From contig BSBM01000106.1 of the NCBI GenBank assembly GCA_027924585.1, positions 41,360,001-41,424,000 on the forward strand: a stretch of DNA of 64,000 nucleotides, read 5' to 3'. Both the position numbers and the translations under genes were made by a program. The stretch comes from Larix kaempferi (Eukaryota > Streptophyta > Pinopsida > Pinales > Pinaceae). The notes under the pieces were generated by a model that was given only the letters and a program-made list of their open reading frames with translations, made no database searches and was not told the DNA's origin. How positions within the stretch are numbered: position 1 is the stretch's first letter; every line of letters begins with the position of its first letter. Positions 23,820 through 35,030 of this stretch are shown here, piece after piece.

Positions 23820-24680
23820 GAGGAATTCATTCCTCCTTCTCCTGGTCCTTGAATTATTTGGGTTATTTTCATTTGTATATATGTAAATATGTTTTTTTTT
23901 CTCAATAATAAGAGTCATTTCTAACAACTGATTGCAGTTTTTACAGGAAATTCGTTATTATGATCAACTTATAAAATTTTGTCAATTAAAACAGGAAGAC
24001 TCTTTTCTTTTCTTTAATTTTGAAAATTTTACATAACTGTCTTTGAACATATGTTTTTGTTTTGAATAAATTGGAATCATATAACAAGTGGTTTTGCAGT
24101 TTAGTTACAAGAACCTTATAATCAACTCATGCAATATTATCTGAAAAGGGAAGTGCTCTAAAAAGAAATACTTATAGTTCTCCTTCTCTTTCGATTATTG
24201 TTGAAAATTGAAATTTATAGTGAAAGGTTAAAGCATTCTTTATATCATTTCTAAACACTTTCTTTTATGATTATGTATATGGTATTTGATTCAGACATGT
24301 ACATTTCTGATTTATCATTAGAACAGTTACTTAAGACCTACTTTAATTACTATGATCTTCAAAATTGCTATCTTACACCTATGAATTACTAGCTCATCCT
24401 AGTCTCATTATCAAAACTTGTCTCTTAAGCACTTTTAAAAGGTAGCCCAAAAGTGAGTGATATTTCTATTTTTTGGGGAACATTACTGATCTTTTATGAA
24501 GATGATAGACTGAGAGGTCAAAGAACAACTTTAGGTTATTATCTTTTGACATGATCTATAATTTAGGCCATTATGAATAAAGTTACTCATAAGGTTCGTT
24601 CTTAAAATTTGAATTATGTGTTTAACAGGCTTAGCACACTCTAGTGGCAACCGAATTTCTTACTAAAAATATCATTATAC
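23820..24680 (+). other. noncoding spacer after Athila-like pol
   Basis: AT-rich, no supported frame; part of the long untranslated region between pol and the extra ORF. Confidence 0.6.
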
Positions 24681-24686
24681 GAAGAA

Positions 24687-24874
24687 AACTCGTCGGCGTA
24701 CTGAACAGGCTCACTGGCAGCAGGTCCATGCTAAGTAAAATCTTAAACAAGGAAGCTCGGTAAATGCAAGTAAACCCGTCGAGTTACTGAATAGGCTCGC
24801 TGGAAGCGGGATTATGCTTTCATGGTACCAAGATAAACCCACTGGGGCACTGAACAGGCCTGCTGGCAGTGGGG
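24687..24874 (+). repeat. three diverged copies of a GC-rich hairpin motif
   Basis: Blocks 24687-24724, 24773-24810 and 24836-24874 share cccgtcg/cccactg, actgaacaggct and cgctggcagcggg. The third contains CACTG...AGGCCT...CAGTG, a self-complementary core. Their base composition contrasts with the AT-rich surroundings, suggesting a structured RNA element of the retrotransposon. Confidence 0.75.
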
Positions 24875-24880
24875 CAATAT

Positions 24881-26242
24881 CAGGTAAAAGAGGTTTGGTT
24901 AACGCATTGCTATGCACATGGCTCATAAAAACCTGAGTATACAAATACATGTTAAGGCTTATTATTTATACGGTCATTAGAGAATGGTTGTAAGTTGGAC
25001 TTGGACCTTATCATCTAATTCAAACAATACCTAGGGTATGATTATCCTAGAAATGGGACCCATAACTATGGAAATCTCACAAACTCTAAGGTGAACCTTG
25101 TTTATATTCTTCAGATGACAAGAGATCTTTACAATGAGTCATGGATGACTAGTTTTCCTATGGCATTTTTCACATCAATTATACTATCATTCTTCATATG
25201 GTCTTCTTAAGCACTATTGTATTCTTTTTTATGAATGTACATAATTGAATCATCTCCATTTAATAGTTAATATTTCATTTTATTACGAAAATTATCACAG
25301 CATTTTAGAAGTTACTGCCTAGATCATTAATTGAAATATTTGAATATTAATCAATTTTTCATTGATGGCTTGAGGACATGCCATATTTTGGTTTGGGGGA
25401 GAGTCGGAACTTTTTTTATTTTTTGAATATTCATGAAAAAAAAAGTTTATTTATCTCTGATAAAATGTTAGGTGTTTTCAAGATAATGTGAAAAAGCAGA
25501 AATAAGCTCGTTCTAATCAATGACAAATAAAGAGGAACGCAACTAAAAGATCTAGAAAAGAAAAATTTACAGCATCTTTTGTGCACTAACAGCCTCAGAA
25601 ATTTCCTGCAAAATTAGCTTCAGTCAGCATCAACAAGGAGATCTTGTACAGACAAAAGTCTGTATGAAGGGTTGAATGACGAGTCAAATGCCAATCCGAA
25701 TGAGGTGACAAATGAGGCAACCGGACAACGATCCGAATGGAGTGTCGAATGAAACCATAGCTTATAATGGCTTTATTAAATACGCCAAGGTGTCCAAATT
25801 TGAATATTATTGATAAATCTAATTGGCTAATTATGTCAGGAATCAATCAAATGTCAATTTCACACGTGGCCTCATTCCCTTATCCATCTCGCCTCCATTA
25901 AACGAATGGATTATGCATCATTTCGATCTTCAGAATCATTACATGATCGCCTTATGGTCTGAATTGTCCTATTGTACGATCTTCCATCATATTAATCAAG
26001 TCATCATGATCTCTCACGTATAATCCATGTCTATAATTTCATTTCGAGAATTACATTCAACCTGTCCAAAGTTTGAATTTGGACACGGTTGAATATATCA
26101 TAACCACACGTATTCACTAATTCACGCATTTCTATGTTGGCACTCGATTCAAGATCTTTGAATGACAAGCGTGATCTCTCAAGCATGCACCTTGTCCATT
26201 GTTCAACCATTCAAACAAACTTCAATTTAAACTGACGACTGC
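24881..26242 (+). other. noncoding spacer with polypurine-like tract
   Basis: No supported frame. A second polypurine-like tract, ggtttgggggagag, lies at 25390-25403. Segment 25655-25760 contains several short words around ATCCGAATG and CGGACAACG, the complement of the motif repeated in the LTR. Confidence 0.55.
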
Positions 26243-26824
26243 ATGAATTTCACTTCATTCTATTCGCTTTCCATCTTTTATGCTAAGCCGTGTCTCCTAC
26301 ATCTCTTGCATCCCCTGTACCTATCTGCATCCCTCGACCTCTGTCCAATTATGTTGATCCGACATGAACATGGAAGTTACCAGGATTTACTTCGCGTCCT
26401 CGAGTTCAAAGAGTGTCGTGAGGTATTCCTTCGAGCCGGATGGGGTTCATTTCTCCGCCTTCTCCAAGGCCCTGACCACGAAATCTCACTGCTTTTCGCT
26501 AAGGGATTCGATGGCAAGATGGCCAAAGTTGTCCATCTCACTTTTTCTGTGACGGAAGAATCTATTTCATTAGCCACAAAGCTTCCTAAGGAGGGTGCCC
26601 GTTGGCACAAACATCTCCTCCTTCCACGGAAGGCTCGGGAATTTGCTTTAAAGACCGAATATCAACATGTTGCTGGAATAAAAGGATTCCACTGGGAGTG
26701 GGTCAAGCCGGAATACCTAGATCTCTTGACTGTCATCATCCATTTGATCAATTGTGAGTGTAAATTTATTGTTTTTAAATTCTGCCCTATTAGATTGCTA
26801 GAACATTTTGTTAACAATCAGACC
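26243..26824 (+). pseudogene. extra 3' ORF of the Athila-like element, N-terminal part
   Basis: 194 codons open up to the insertion point of the inner element; the apparent stop at 26828 belongs to the inner LTR. The protein has an Arg/Glu-rich segment and blocks GWGSFLRLLQGPDHE, VVHLTFSVTEESISLA and KGFHWEWVKPEYLDLL. I do not assign a family; the position after pol is where Athila elements carry an env-like or plant-transposon ORF. No clear transmembrane helix is visible. The reading frame continues in the segment starting at 39817. Confidence 0.75.
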
Positions 26825-29761
26825 TGTTGATGCCTCGAGGGTATAGGATGAGTGTGAAATGTTGGAATGGGTTCCAAGGCACACAATAGGGGATGAAAAC
26901 CCAGCCAAAGGCTTCGAAAGACCCTACGCAAGGGTAATTCTATCCTCGAGCTGTTTGGTGTGGTGATTACCCATGGATATTTGGCCTCCAATGGCACTCT
27001 ATGAGTAAAAGATTTGATCGTGAAAGATCAGTTTTCCTATCAAGGAAAACAAAGTGAAAAACTAGTTACCGAAATCTAACTTAACCTACCTAAGGTAAGA
27101 ACCTATTCTGAGTCAGATCTAGCCTAAAAGGAAGAGTTGATGTCATGCAGATCAGAATTGAAGTGAGATGGACAAGTGATTAAGTACCTTAAACAGAAAT
27201 GTCTTCGGGTTCTTCACTTGTTAATTAAAGGTTTATTAATTAAGAAATTAAGTGACAATTCTTCAAATTGTTTAAGCCCATTCAAATACCTGATCTGTAA
27301 TCATTGTGTCAATTGAAAAATTAACAACTGATTATACATATTTAGTTGCAACGAATCATTTGCAGAAATATAAAAGTGAGAACTGTTCAATCAAATAAAT
27401 TTAATAGAACAATTCAGAGCACGAGTCAAAACATACAGAAAAATCAATATGAAGGATCATGTACATCAATAAGTGATCTGCAATAGATTGAACGCATAGC
27501 TGATGACAATTTGAAACATTTAACTCAGCGATTCTCAAAGAAATTTGAAGAACACAAGAAGGTGGATAAAGATAACTTTACTACATATAAAAGTCTTGTA
27601 CAAAAATTACAATGGCTCGAATAGACAGACCATCTTCAATCCATACTCCTGCTGAATCATAATAACAAAATTACCAACCCTTTGCTAAGGGAAACATTCC
27701 TCCTTAAATACTAAATTTTACCCAAAATCTCAAAAGGAGAAATTATACAAAATAGAAATTACAAAAATCGGCTCCAACCTTCGATCCAATAAAACTTTCT
27801 TCTTTCCAGCTTGAAGGATTTTTCCGCCACCTTATTACCAAAAAGATGTTACAAAGACTCGCTCTTTAATCAAATAGGGTCTCGTGGCACCATAAAAATT
27901 CAATAACAGATTGTTCATTATCTTCGACAGGTGGCATGGTTTGTGAAACATCTGCTGTAGGAAATTCAGGATCAGGTAATTCATGGTCAGAAACAGAGAA
28001 ATCCATTAAAGGATTTACTTCAGAAACAGTGGCCGGTACGTCAGGTTCTCCATTGATTATAAAGTCTTGTATGACATTGTCATCAATGTCAGCTGGTTCT
28101 TCCAGAATGTCCTTGCTCTGCCCCATGGAATTTTGCACATAGGAAGATAACGCTTCAAAGTCCTCTTCACTACTGCCGTTGCTAAGATCAGGAATACCTA
28201 CATCAAATGGTGGTGACAACATTTCTTGATACAATAAGGGGTAAAGTTCCTCATTATCAACATGAATATTAGAAGGTTCACCTCCTGCATGGAAATTACT
28301 CATCCTAGATAATCTTTAGATAACAGGATGCCCAAAACGCTGCGCAGAAAGTTTCCTATTACATAAAGCAATGAGCAATGTAGAATTTTCACGTTAATTG
28401 CTACTTTAAGACCAACAGGAAGGGTGATGCCGATTGAATGAGGCAATTTGCAATGATTAAACTTACGTAGCGATACCATTATAATTACTTCAACTATCAT
28501 GAAAAAAACCAAGATTTGAGTTTAAGCTTGTGCGAGGTACAGGTTTAATTACTGCTTGCATGATTTTGAATTGCTTTTACGATCACATCGTTATAGGAAA
28601 CCCCCCATCGATAATTATAACTGGTAATTAATAATGGAAACGGAGGCTGCGGTGATAGAATTGACCTGCAAAAAATCTCAATTAGGAGTTCCAGTACACA
28701 GGTGATCAGTTCTTCACACGTAACAAATCGGATCAATCTGAGCCAACTTCAATGAGAAGGATAGAAGCTTTGAAATCGTATTTTAAGTGAAAAGAGATGA
28801 TCATTAATAAGCGGAGCAAAAACGACAAAACGTCAAAACTCGAGACCAGACACGGCGAACTTAAGGTAGAGCAATGGTGTCCATCCAACATGAAGCAATT
28901 GATAATCTTATAGTAGTATCCACTGTTACAAATTATACAGAAAAATTGATAATTTGGGAGAACTAGCTTTCCATAGACAAAATAGCGCATCCTGACTTAA
29001 CTGATTACCCAAAATCAACGTGGCTGCAAATTCATAACAATGGACGGCTGAGATTAGCTAGAGCGGGATGCGGAATTGAATTCTATTACGTTCGCGAAGT
29101 TTTTATTCAAAAATTCCACAAGCCGAAATCCAAAAGTACGGATTTGTGGGTTGCGGGTTCACAAAAATGAAAATTAAAAAAAGGATTTTCGAAAGCTGAA
29201 AACCTATTGTGTGGGTGGTGAGCTTCGGAATGTTGAACTGTGACATAAAATATCCATCCCGAAAGCTGCATCCTGAAATTACAGTTTGTGGGTTTCGGGA
29301 GCACACAGCAAATAAATGAAAAACGACCATCCCGAATGCCACCATTGCGGATTTCAGGTTTCGGGGTAATTATTCCTTGGTCTTATTATCGATCAGTTCC
29401 ACAACCCGCAAATGTCAAGTTGTGGATTGCGGGATCCCTAAATACCAAAATTTCAAACAACAGTCCCATAACCCGCAAATGTCGGGTTGCGGGTTTCGGA
29501 GACTCCAAATGCTAATTTTTGAAACGATGATAACAATCAACAAAATAATAAAAAATTTAGCTTTCTTTTCCTTTTAGACCGAAACACCTTGGAAAAATGA
29601 ACAACAGTTGCAAACAAACAAACCAAAGGCATGGGTGAAGAACATTAGAGGTAAAATCAAAATTCTAACATTTACAAAATGTCTCACCCAAACACCATAG
29701 TGTTTATTAAGATCGGGGCTTCCATGCTTAAGTAAGCATGGGATCTGTTGTGGCCACAACA
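26825..29761 (-). repeat. Tat-like element, 3' LTR (left copy)
   Basis: Pairs with 36863-39811. Contains an acidic open frame (27866-28303) and, near 29110-29560, many GCGGGTTTCGG-like words. No convincing polypurine tract is visible next to its inner end at 29762. Confidence 0.95.
27866..28303 (-). CDS. acidic 145-residue ORF inside the Tat-like LTR, unknown function
   Basis: Reads in the sense direction of the element. The product is strongly acidic and Ser-rich (NEELYPLLYQE, GSSEEDFEALSSYV, DFSVSDHELPDPEF) with no recognised domain, signal peptide or membrane segment. The other LTR carries the same frame at 38171-38539 joined in frame to 60-70 upstream codons that in this copy (28300-28512) are separated by a 1-bp deletion. 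There the acidic part is cut by stops. The ancestral frame was therefore probably over 200 codons. Acidic character would fit a nuclear regulator, but that is speculation. Confidence 0.4.
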   Translation of the reverse strand: MSNFHAGGEPSNIHVDNEELYPLLYQEMLSPPFDVGIPDLSNGSSEEDFEALSSYVQNSMGQSKDILEEPADIDDNVIQDFIINGEPDVPATVSEVNPLMDFSVSDHELPDPEFPTADVSQTMPPVEDNEQSVIEFLWCHETLFD

Positions 29762-31107
29762 AATGGCGACTGGCTAGGAAGAACCAGTTATCTCTGTAAT
29801 AAAATCCAACTAAAGACAACATGTTGATCAACCGATTTCTTGAAACCCAAGTCTTAGAAGATACTGAAAGGATAACAACCAACAAACAGTGAACATAAAA
29901 ATGGATAAATCTCAATCAATGATCATTGTAAAGATAACACTCATCTAATAAGGAGATTTAAAGAGTGATACCAAATCTTTACCATGATGTAATCATAGAA
30001 AACCATCTTGTGTTGAATCTGGGCACAGTCTTAGAAATGCTCATGGATATCCTAATTACAGATCTCCTTGGTTTATTAATTACATATATATTCAGTAACA
30101 CTTCATCATCTTATCTTTTGTCTTTTCTTTTCTTTTCTTCTCTTTTTTTTTTTATAAATATAAAATTTTGTTGATACAAGACCACTGTACTGACTTGGTG
30201 ATCAGATGAAACAGTGCCATTCACAGGCCCGATCTGGAAACTGGTCAAGCTAGCTTGATGATGAGACTCCTTGTCTTCTGGTTGTACGACCAAAAGAAAT
30301 CATCATGGCTTACTGACCATATAGTGATAATTCCAGTCCAAGGTCAAACTCATGATCATAGCAGGGCTGGCTTGTGATAAGACCCCCCTGTTCTTGTATA
30401 TAAAAAAATCTTATAAAAAGAAAACACTTTATTTTGGCATTAAGCTACAAGGAATTACCATGGCTTGGTGACCATATAGTGATAATGTTACTCACCAGTG
30501 CTTTGCAGATCATGAATGGATCGATCTGTAATAGGATCTTCCACCTTCCAGCAGAACTAAAAGTCATCTTCCAAGTGTGGTGGCTTGATGTGAAGATGTC
30601 ATTCCACTTTAAACACCTATGAACTTAATGGGCTGGCTTGATAACAAGACCACCCACCTAGTAACTTACAATTTTAAACAAATTTCATATTCAAAGTGAT
30701 TGTAAAAGGATCCATGAGCAATCGGAACTAGTCAGTTTATTATGATATGTTGCTCAACCATGAAACACCAGATAGAGAAATGATGACCATCATCCATACC
30801 TCAAGTACACAGATAAAGCATGGTGAAAGATAATGATCAAAGTGAAAATTATCCAAAGGCACTGCACTTATTTGACTGTTTATTCTTCAAAGCAAATTCT
30901 AATCAAAAGCCAGAAAGTAAGATTGATAATGATGCTGAAAATTCAGAAGCAATTGTTGCTAAGAAAAGTGATCATAAGACATTACCACAAGTATGAAGCC
31001 TTATTAATGAAAACCAATAACAAAACAAGAAAACCAATCAAAATATGAACGCAATAAAACAAATGATTGAAAACAAATCACACTTATGTACAAGTGCATC
31101 AGATTTC
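29762..31107 (-). other. 3' untranslated region of the Tat-like element
   Basis: No supported frame. Short repeated words around GGCTTG(A/T)TGA(C)AAGAC occur near 30249, 30368 and 30632, and gaccatatagtgataat occurs at 30318 and 30469. Confidence 0.55.
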
Positions 31108-32094
31108 TCAGACGAAATACTTTTTGAGAAGAGATATATTCACCGAGAAGGTGTCTACAACTCCCTCCAATTTCTGCAATCGAACTGTGCTGGGACCAAT
31201 CTTTTCTGTAATAATGAAAGGTCCGAGCCAAAGACGTTGGAACTTGGTGTATAGATTTTTATCTTTACATTGCTTGTCCCACCTCAAAACCAGGTCACCA
31301 ATAGAAAACTCCCTGTCAAAAGAAGATTTTTCATCAAACCATCTCTTCACCATCTGCTGATGATGATACAACTTGTTCTTGGCTATTTCCCTGCCCTCCT
31401 CCAGCTTCAAGAGGGTGTCAATTCTTTGCTGGAGGGGAGAAGAATCATCTTCTTGAACAGACTAGGCCAATTGTAACGAAGGAATGGTGAGAATAGTGGG
31501 GATAATGTCTTCTTTTCCATAAACCAAACAGTATGGGGAGTTTACAATTGCTGCTTTTGGGGTAATTCGATCTGCCCATAATGCATTATACAACTGTGTA
31601 TGCCAATCTCTGTGATGAGAGGCTACAGTTTTCTTGAGAATATTAATTAGGTTTTTATTTGATGATTCAGCCAAGCCGTTACCCTGAGGGTAATAATTGG
31701 CAGAAAATTTAAGCTTAATTCCCATCTCAAAGGCATATTCAGTTATATCGATTGAAGAGAAGTAGGATGCATTATCGAAAACTAAATACTCTGGAGCACC
31801 AAAGCGTGTGAAAATTTGGCTGTCAAGGAAAGAGATTACTTGAGTGGCGTTGCATTGTTTAAGAGGAGATGCTTCAACCCATCTAGTGAAATAGTTCGTG
31901 GCTGTGAGAACATACTTATGTTGGAGAGATGAAGGAGGGTTTATAGGCCCAACAAAATCTAGTCCCCATTGTTGAAATGGAAACTGAATCGTAACTGGTT
32001 GTAAAGGAAATGCAGGTTTCCTAAACTTCCTTGTGCATTTCTGGCATGGCTCACATTTTCTCACATAAGCATAGGCATATTTAAACAGTGTGGG
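31108..32094 (-). pseudogene. Tat-like integrase
   Basis: The zinc region starts at the end of the preceding frame (FHAGPAGDHFSG) and continues after a stop at 32095-32097 with CEPCQKC. The core has GLDFVGPI (first Asp), LVFDNASYF (second Asp in an altered TDNG motif) and PQGNGLAESSNKN (Glu). The C-terminal module has LGPFIITEKIG. Frames 32064-31462 and 31410-31108 are in phase with the reverse transcriptase frame; only nonsense codons interrupt them. Confidence 0.92.
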
Positions 32095-33951
32095 TCAATA
32101 ATATCCAGCCCTGAGATTATTGTGTGCTATCGTCTCTCCTGAAAAATGGTCTCCAGCTGGACCTGCATGAAATTGAAACAAAATGTCATCAGTTTCATGT
32201 TTTTCCAAGCATCTGAGAAATACTCCATCATAATTTTTTCTAAAAAGAACTTGATCAATGAATTGATAAGGAGCAGACTTTAGTCTTAAAGCTCTTCTTT
32301 TCTTAAAATCGAGAGTTTCAGGAGCAAACCCATGGTTCAGAAAAAAATTGATATCGTCGTACCATTCTGATGTCGGGGCATCAATAATATTAACAACACC
32401 TGAGGGAATTTCTTCCTCGTGATCCCATTCAGACTGTTGTTGTGTGAGGTCATTGGATTGTGCAGTAAGAAGACAAAGGCCCTGCCCTTTTACAATTTTT
32501 GCCGGTCTAATCTCAAGATCATATTCTTGTAGGGTATTCATCCAATGGGCCCTCTTTTCCCCTAACTCTTTCTGAATGAGGACATTCCTGATAGCAGAAT
32601 ATGGAACAATGACTTTGGTTCGGGACTTCAGCAAGTAGGGTCTGTAATGTTTGACAGATTTATAAACTGCATAGGCTTGCTTATCAATCTGTGAATATTT
32701 AAGCTCTACACCTTTGAATGTTGAGCTCATGAAAGAGATGGGGATTTCTGCATCATTATCATGCGTTTGCATTAGCACAGCTGCATAAGAAAAATCAGTG
32801 GCAAAAGTATAAAGAATGAAATCCTTACCAAAATATGGGGACATGAGGGCAGGAGCTTCTGCAATGGATTTTTGAATTCTGATAAACGCATCTCTCTGTT
32901 CCTGCGACCAAGTAAACTGTACATCTTTCTTGACTAAGAGTTGCAATGGTTTGACTATTTGAGCAAAATTTGGTACAAATCTCCGTACAAAATTGATCTT
33001 ACCTAGGAAGGATTGCATTGCTTTGCGCGAATCGGGTAAACCAATTTTTGAAATGGCCTCTGTACGTTCAAGGTCAATAACCATACCTTCTTTCGAAACA
33101 ATGAAGCCCAGAAGTTTTCCTTCAATTACTGCAAAAATAGATTTCTTCGGGTTGAGAGAAATATTGAATTTCTTGCAGCGATCAAAAACTTGTTTTAAAG
33201 CGAACACATGTTCATGTCATTTTTTAGAGTAAATAGTGATATCGTCAAGGTAAACCATGACAGAATTATGCATTAACCCTCAGAAATCTATATCCATAGC
33301 TCTCTGAAAAGTAGCTCCAACATTGATCAACCTGAAAGGCATCCGTCTGTAAGCAAAAGTACCCCATGGAGTTCTGAAGGCTGTTTTCAATTGATCGTCC
33401 GGGGCGACCATAACCTGGTTATACCCTGAAAAACCATCCAGGAGGGAAAACATCTCTGACCTAGCTACCTTCTAAAGAATCTGCTCCATAGGTGGAACGG
33501 GATAGTTGTCTTTCTTAGAAGCCCGATTTAGGTTCCTGAAATCAACACAGAGTCGAATTTCTCCATTTTTCTTACGGACGGGTACTAAGTTGGCGATCCA
33601 CTGAGTGTGCTTGACCAGAAAGATAGTCCAAGCATTGAGTAACTTCTCCAGTTCCTTTTTAACAGAAGACTCTAAACTGGGGTGCATTTTCCGTAGCTTT
33701 TGTTGAAATGGCTTAACCTCTGGTTTCATGGGTATGTTGTGGAACATGACACTAGTGTCAAATGTTCTTAATTCGTCATAAGTCCAGGAAAAGACATCTT
33801 TATACTGTTTACACAATGCAATAATGGCTCTGCATTCTTCAGGGGTGCAATCAATTCCTAAATTGATGAAACGAGGTTCCTGTTCGGTGCCTAGGTTGAC
33901 CCGTTCATAATTTAAAGATGAACTTTGAGGTCTGAGATTTGAATTTGTCAT
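32095..33951 (-). pseudogene. Tat-like reverse transcriptase and RT-linked RNase H
   Basis: 33951-33472 encodes the N-terminal part (WIANLVPVRKKNGEIRLCVDFRNLN, NYPVPPMEQIL). After a stop come FSLLDGFSGYNQV and MVYLDDITIYS, with YLDD at 33241-33252, and a further stop at 33216-33218. Frame 33207-32095 has the thumb (FLGKINFVRRFVPNF) and an RNase H with ATDFSYAAVLM; later acidic positions are poorly kept (KQAYAVY, VPYSAIRNV). All pieces share one frame. Confidence 0.92.
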
Positions 33952-35030
33952 GTAAATCGTACAACTTTTCTAGATTGATCACCGACTTCGGGATGACGAT
34001 TGAGGAATCAGTGAGAGACTTTTCATGTTCTGTTTCATCGATGGCCATGTCTTGAAACGTATCCTGAGCAGTGAGGAAGTCAATTATCTGTTGGTCATCA
34101 TCAAACACTTTCCAATTAGTCACATTATCTGGAATAGATGGTCTGTACATCAATTCAATTGAAAAAGTTTCAGGAGACAGACCTTCCGGCGTAATCAATC
34201 TAGAAGCTGTGTTTACTAATAGATCTGCATCAAAATTTTGTGATCGAGGAACTGATTTAATATTGAATGCTGAAAATGAGTTGGTTAGCTCCCTTACCAG
34301 CTTTTGATAACTAGCCAAACATCGATACAAGCAGTGTATCTTATTTCTGACTTGCTTGACTATAATTTCGGAGTCCCCATAGCACTCTATTACTTGAACA
34401 CCCAAATCAATGGCCTTCCTGAGCCCCTGCACAAGAGCTTCATATTCGGCTACATTATTAGTACAGTCAAATTCTAATCTGCAAGCAATCATGATTTTCA
34501 TTCCTTTAGGATTGATAAGAACACAACCTGCTCTAGCTCCCTCCTTGGACTTGGAGCCATCGAAAAATAAAGTCCAGGAGACAGGGTCTAATCTAAAATT
34601 TGTATTCACATTATATACATTCTGCACAATTTCACTAGACAAAGGTACAGAAGTAACCTGAGTGATATGTGATTCGTTATGAATGCTTTCTTCTGGTGAG
34701 GCATCAGCTGAGAACTCACCGAAAAAGGTATCGAATGTAAAGTGCTCTGTACTAGAGGTGAGATAACCAACAAGTTCACTTGAATCATTAAGATCAGTAA
34801 CCATCTGTTTCATAAAAGGTTCTCTGCTGATCTTAATTTTATTTGGTTGACCATTGTATGGAAACCATAAGTGGGACCAGTCGGTTGCAAAGTAACCCTT
34901 AAGTTTCTCTGACCAGTCCCTGCTTAACCACATTCCATAGGCTTCTGGGATGTCAGCTATCACAATGTCAACTGTCTGATGGATCCTGGGATCAGCTGAC
35001 AAAGTGAGCAGAACGTTTCTCAATTTGAGG
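33905..35030 (-). pseudogene. protease remnant and extra RNase H placed before reverse transcriptase
   Basis: The frame starts with the C-terminal end of the protease region (VDIVIADIPEAYGMWLSRDWS, GYFATDWSHLWFPY); the N-terminal half with its catalytic DSG/DTG is not present. A type I RNase H follows, about residues 215-345 of a frame whose first Met is at 35224: LFFDGSKSKEG (Asp at 34559-34561), NNVAEYEALVQGL, CYGDSEIIVKQV, NFDADLLVNTAS. All four acidic positions are kept. A frameshift near 33930 separates it from reverse transcriptase. Confidence 0.88.

Noticed and set aside
26825-26830. Natural stop codon of the extra ORF at 26828
   Set aside because: The stop is formed by the first bases of the inner LTR; the true frame continues after 39816.
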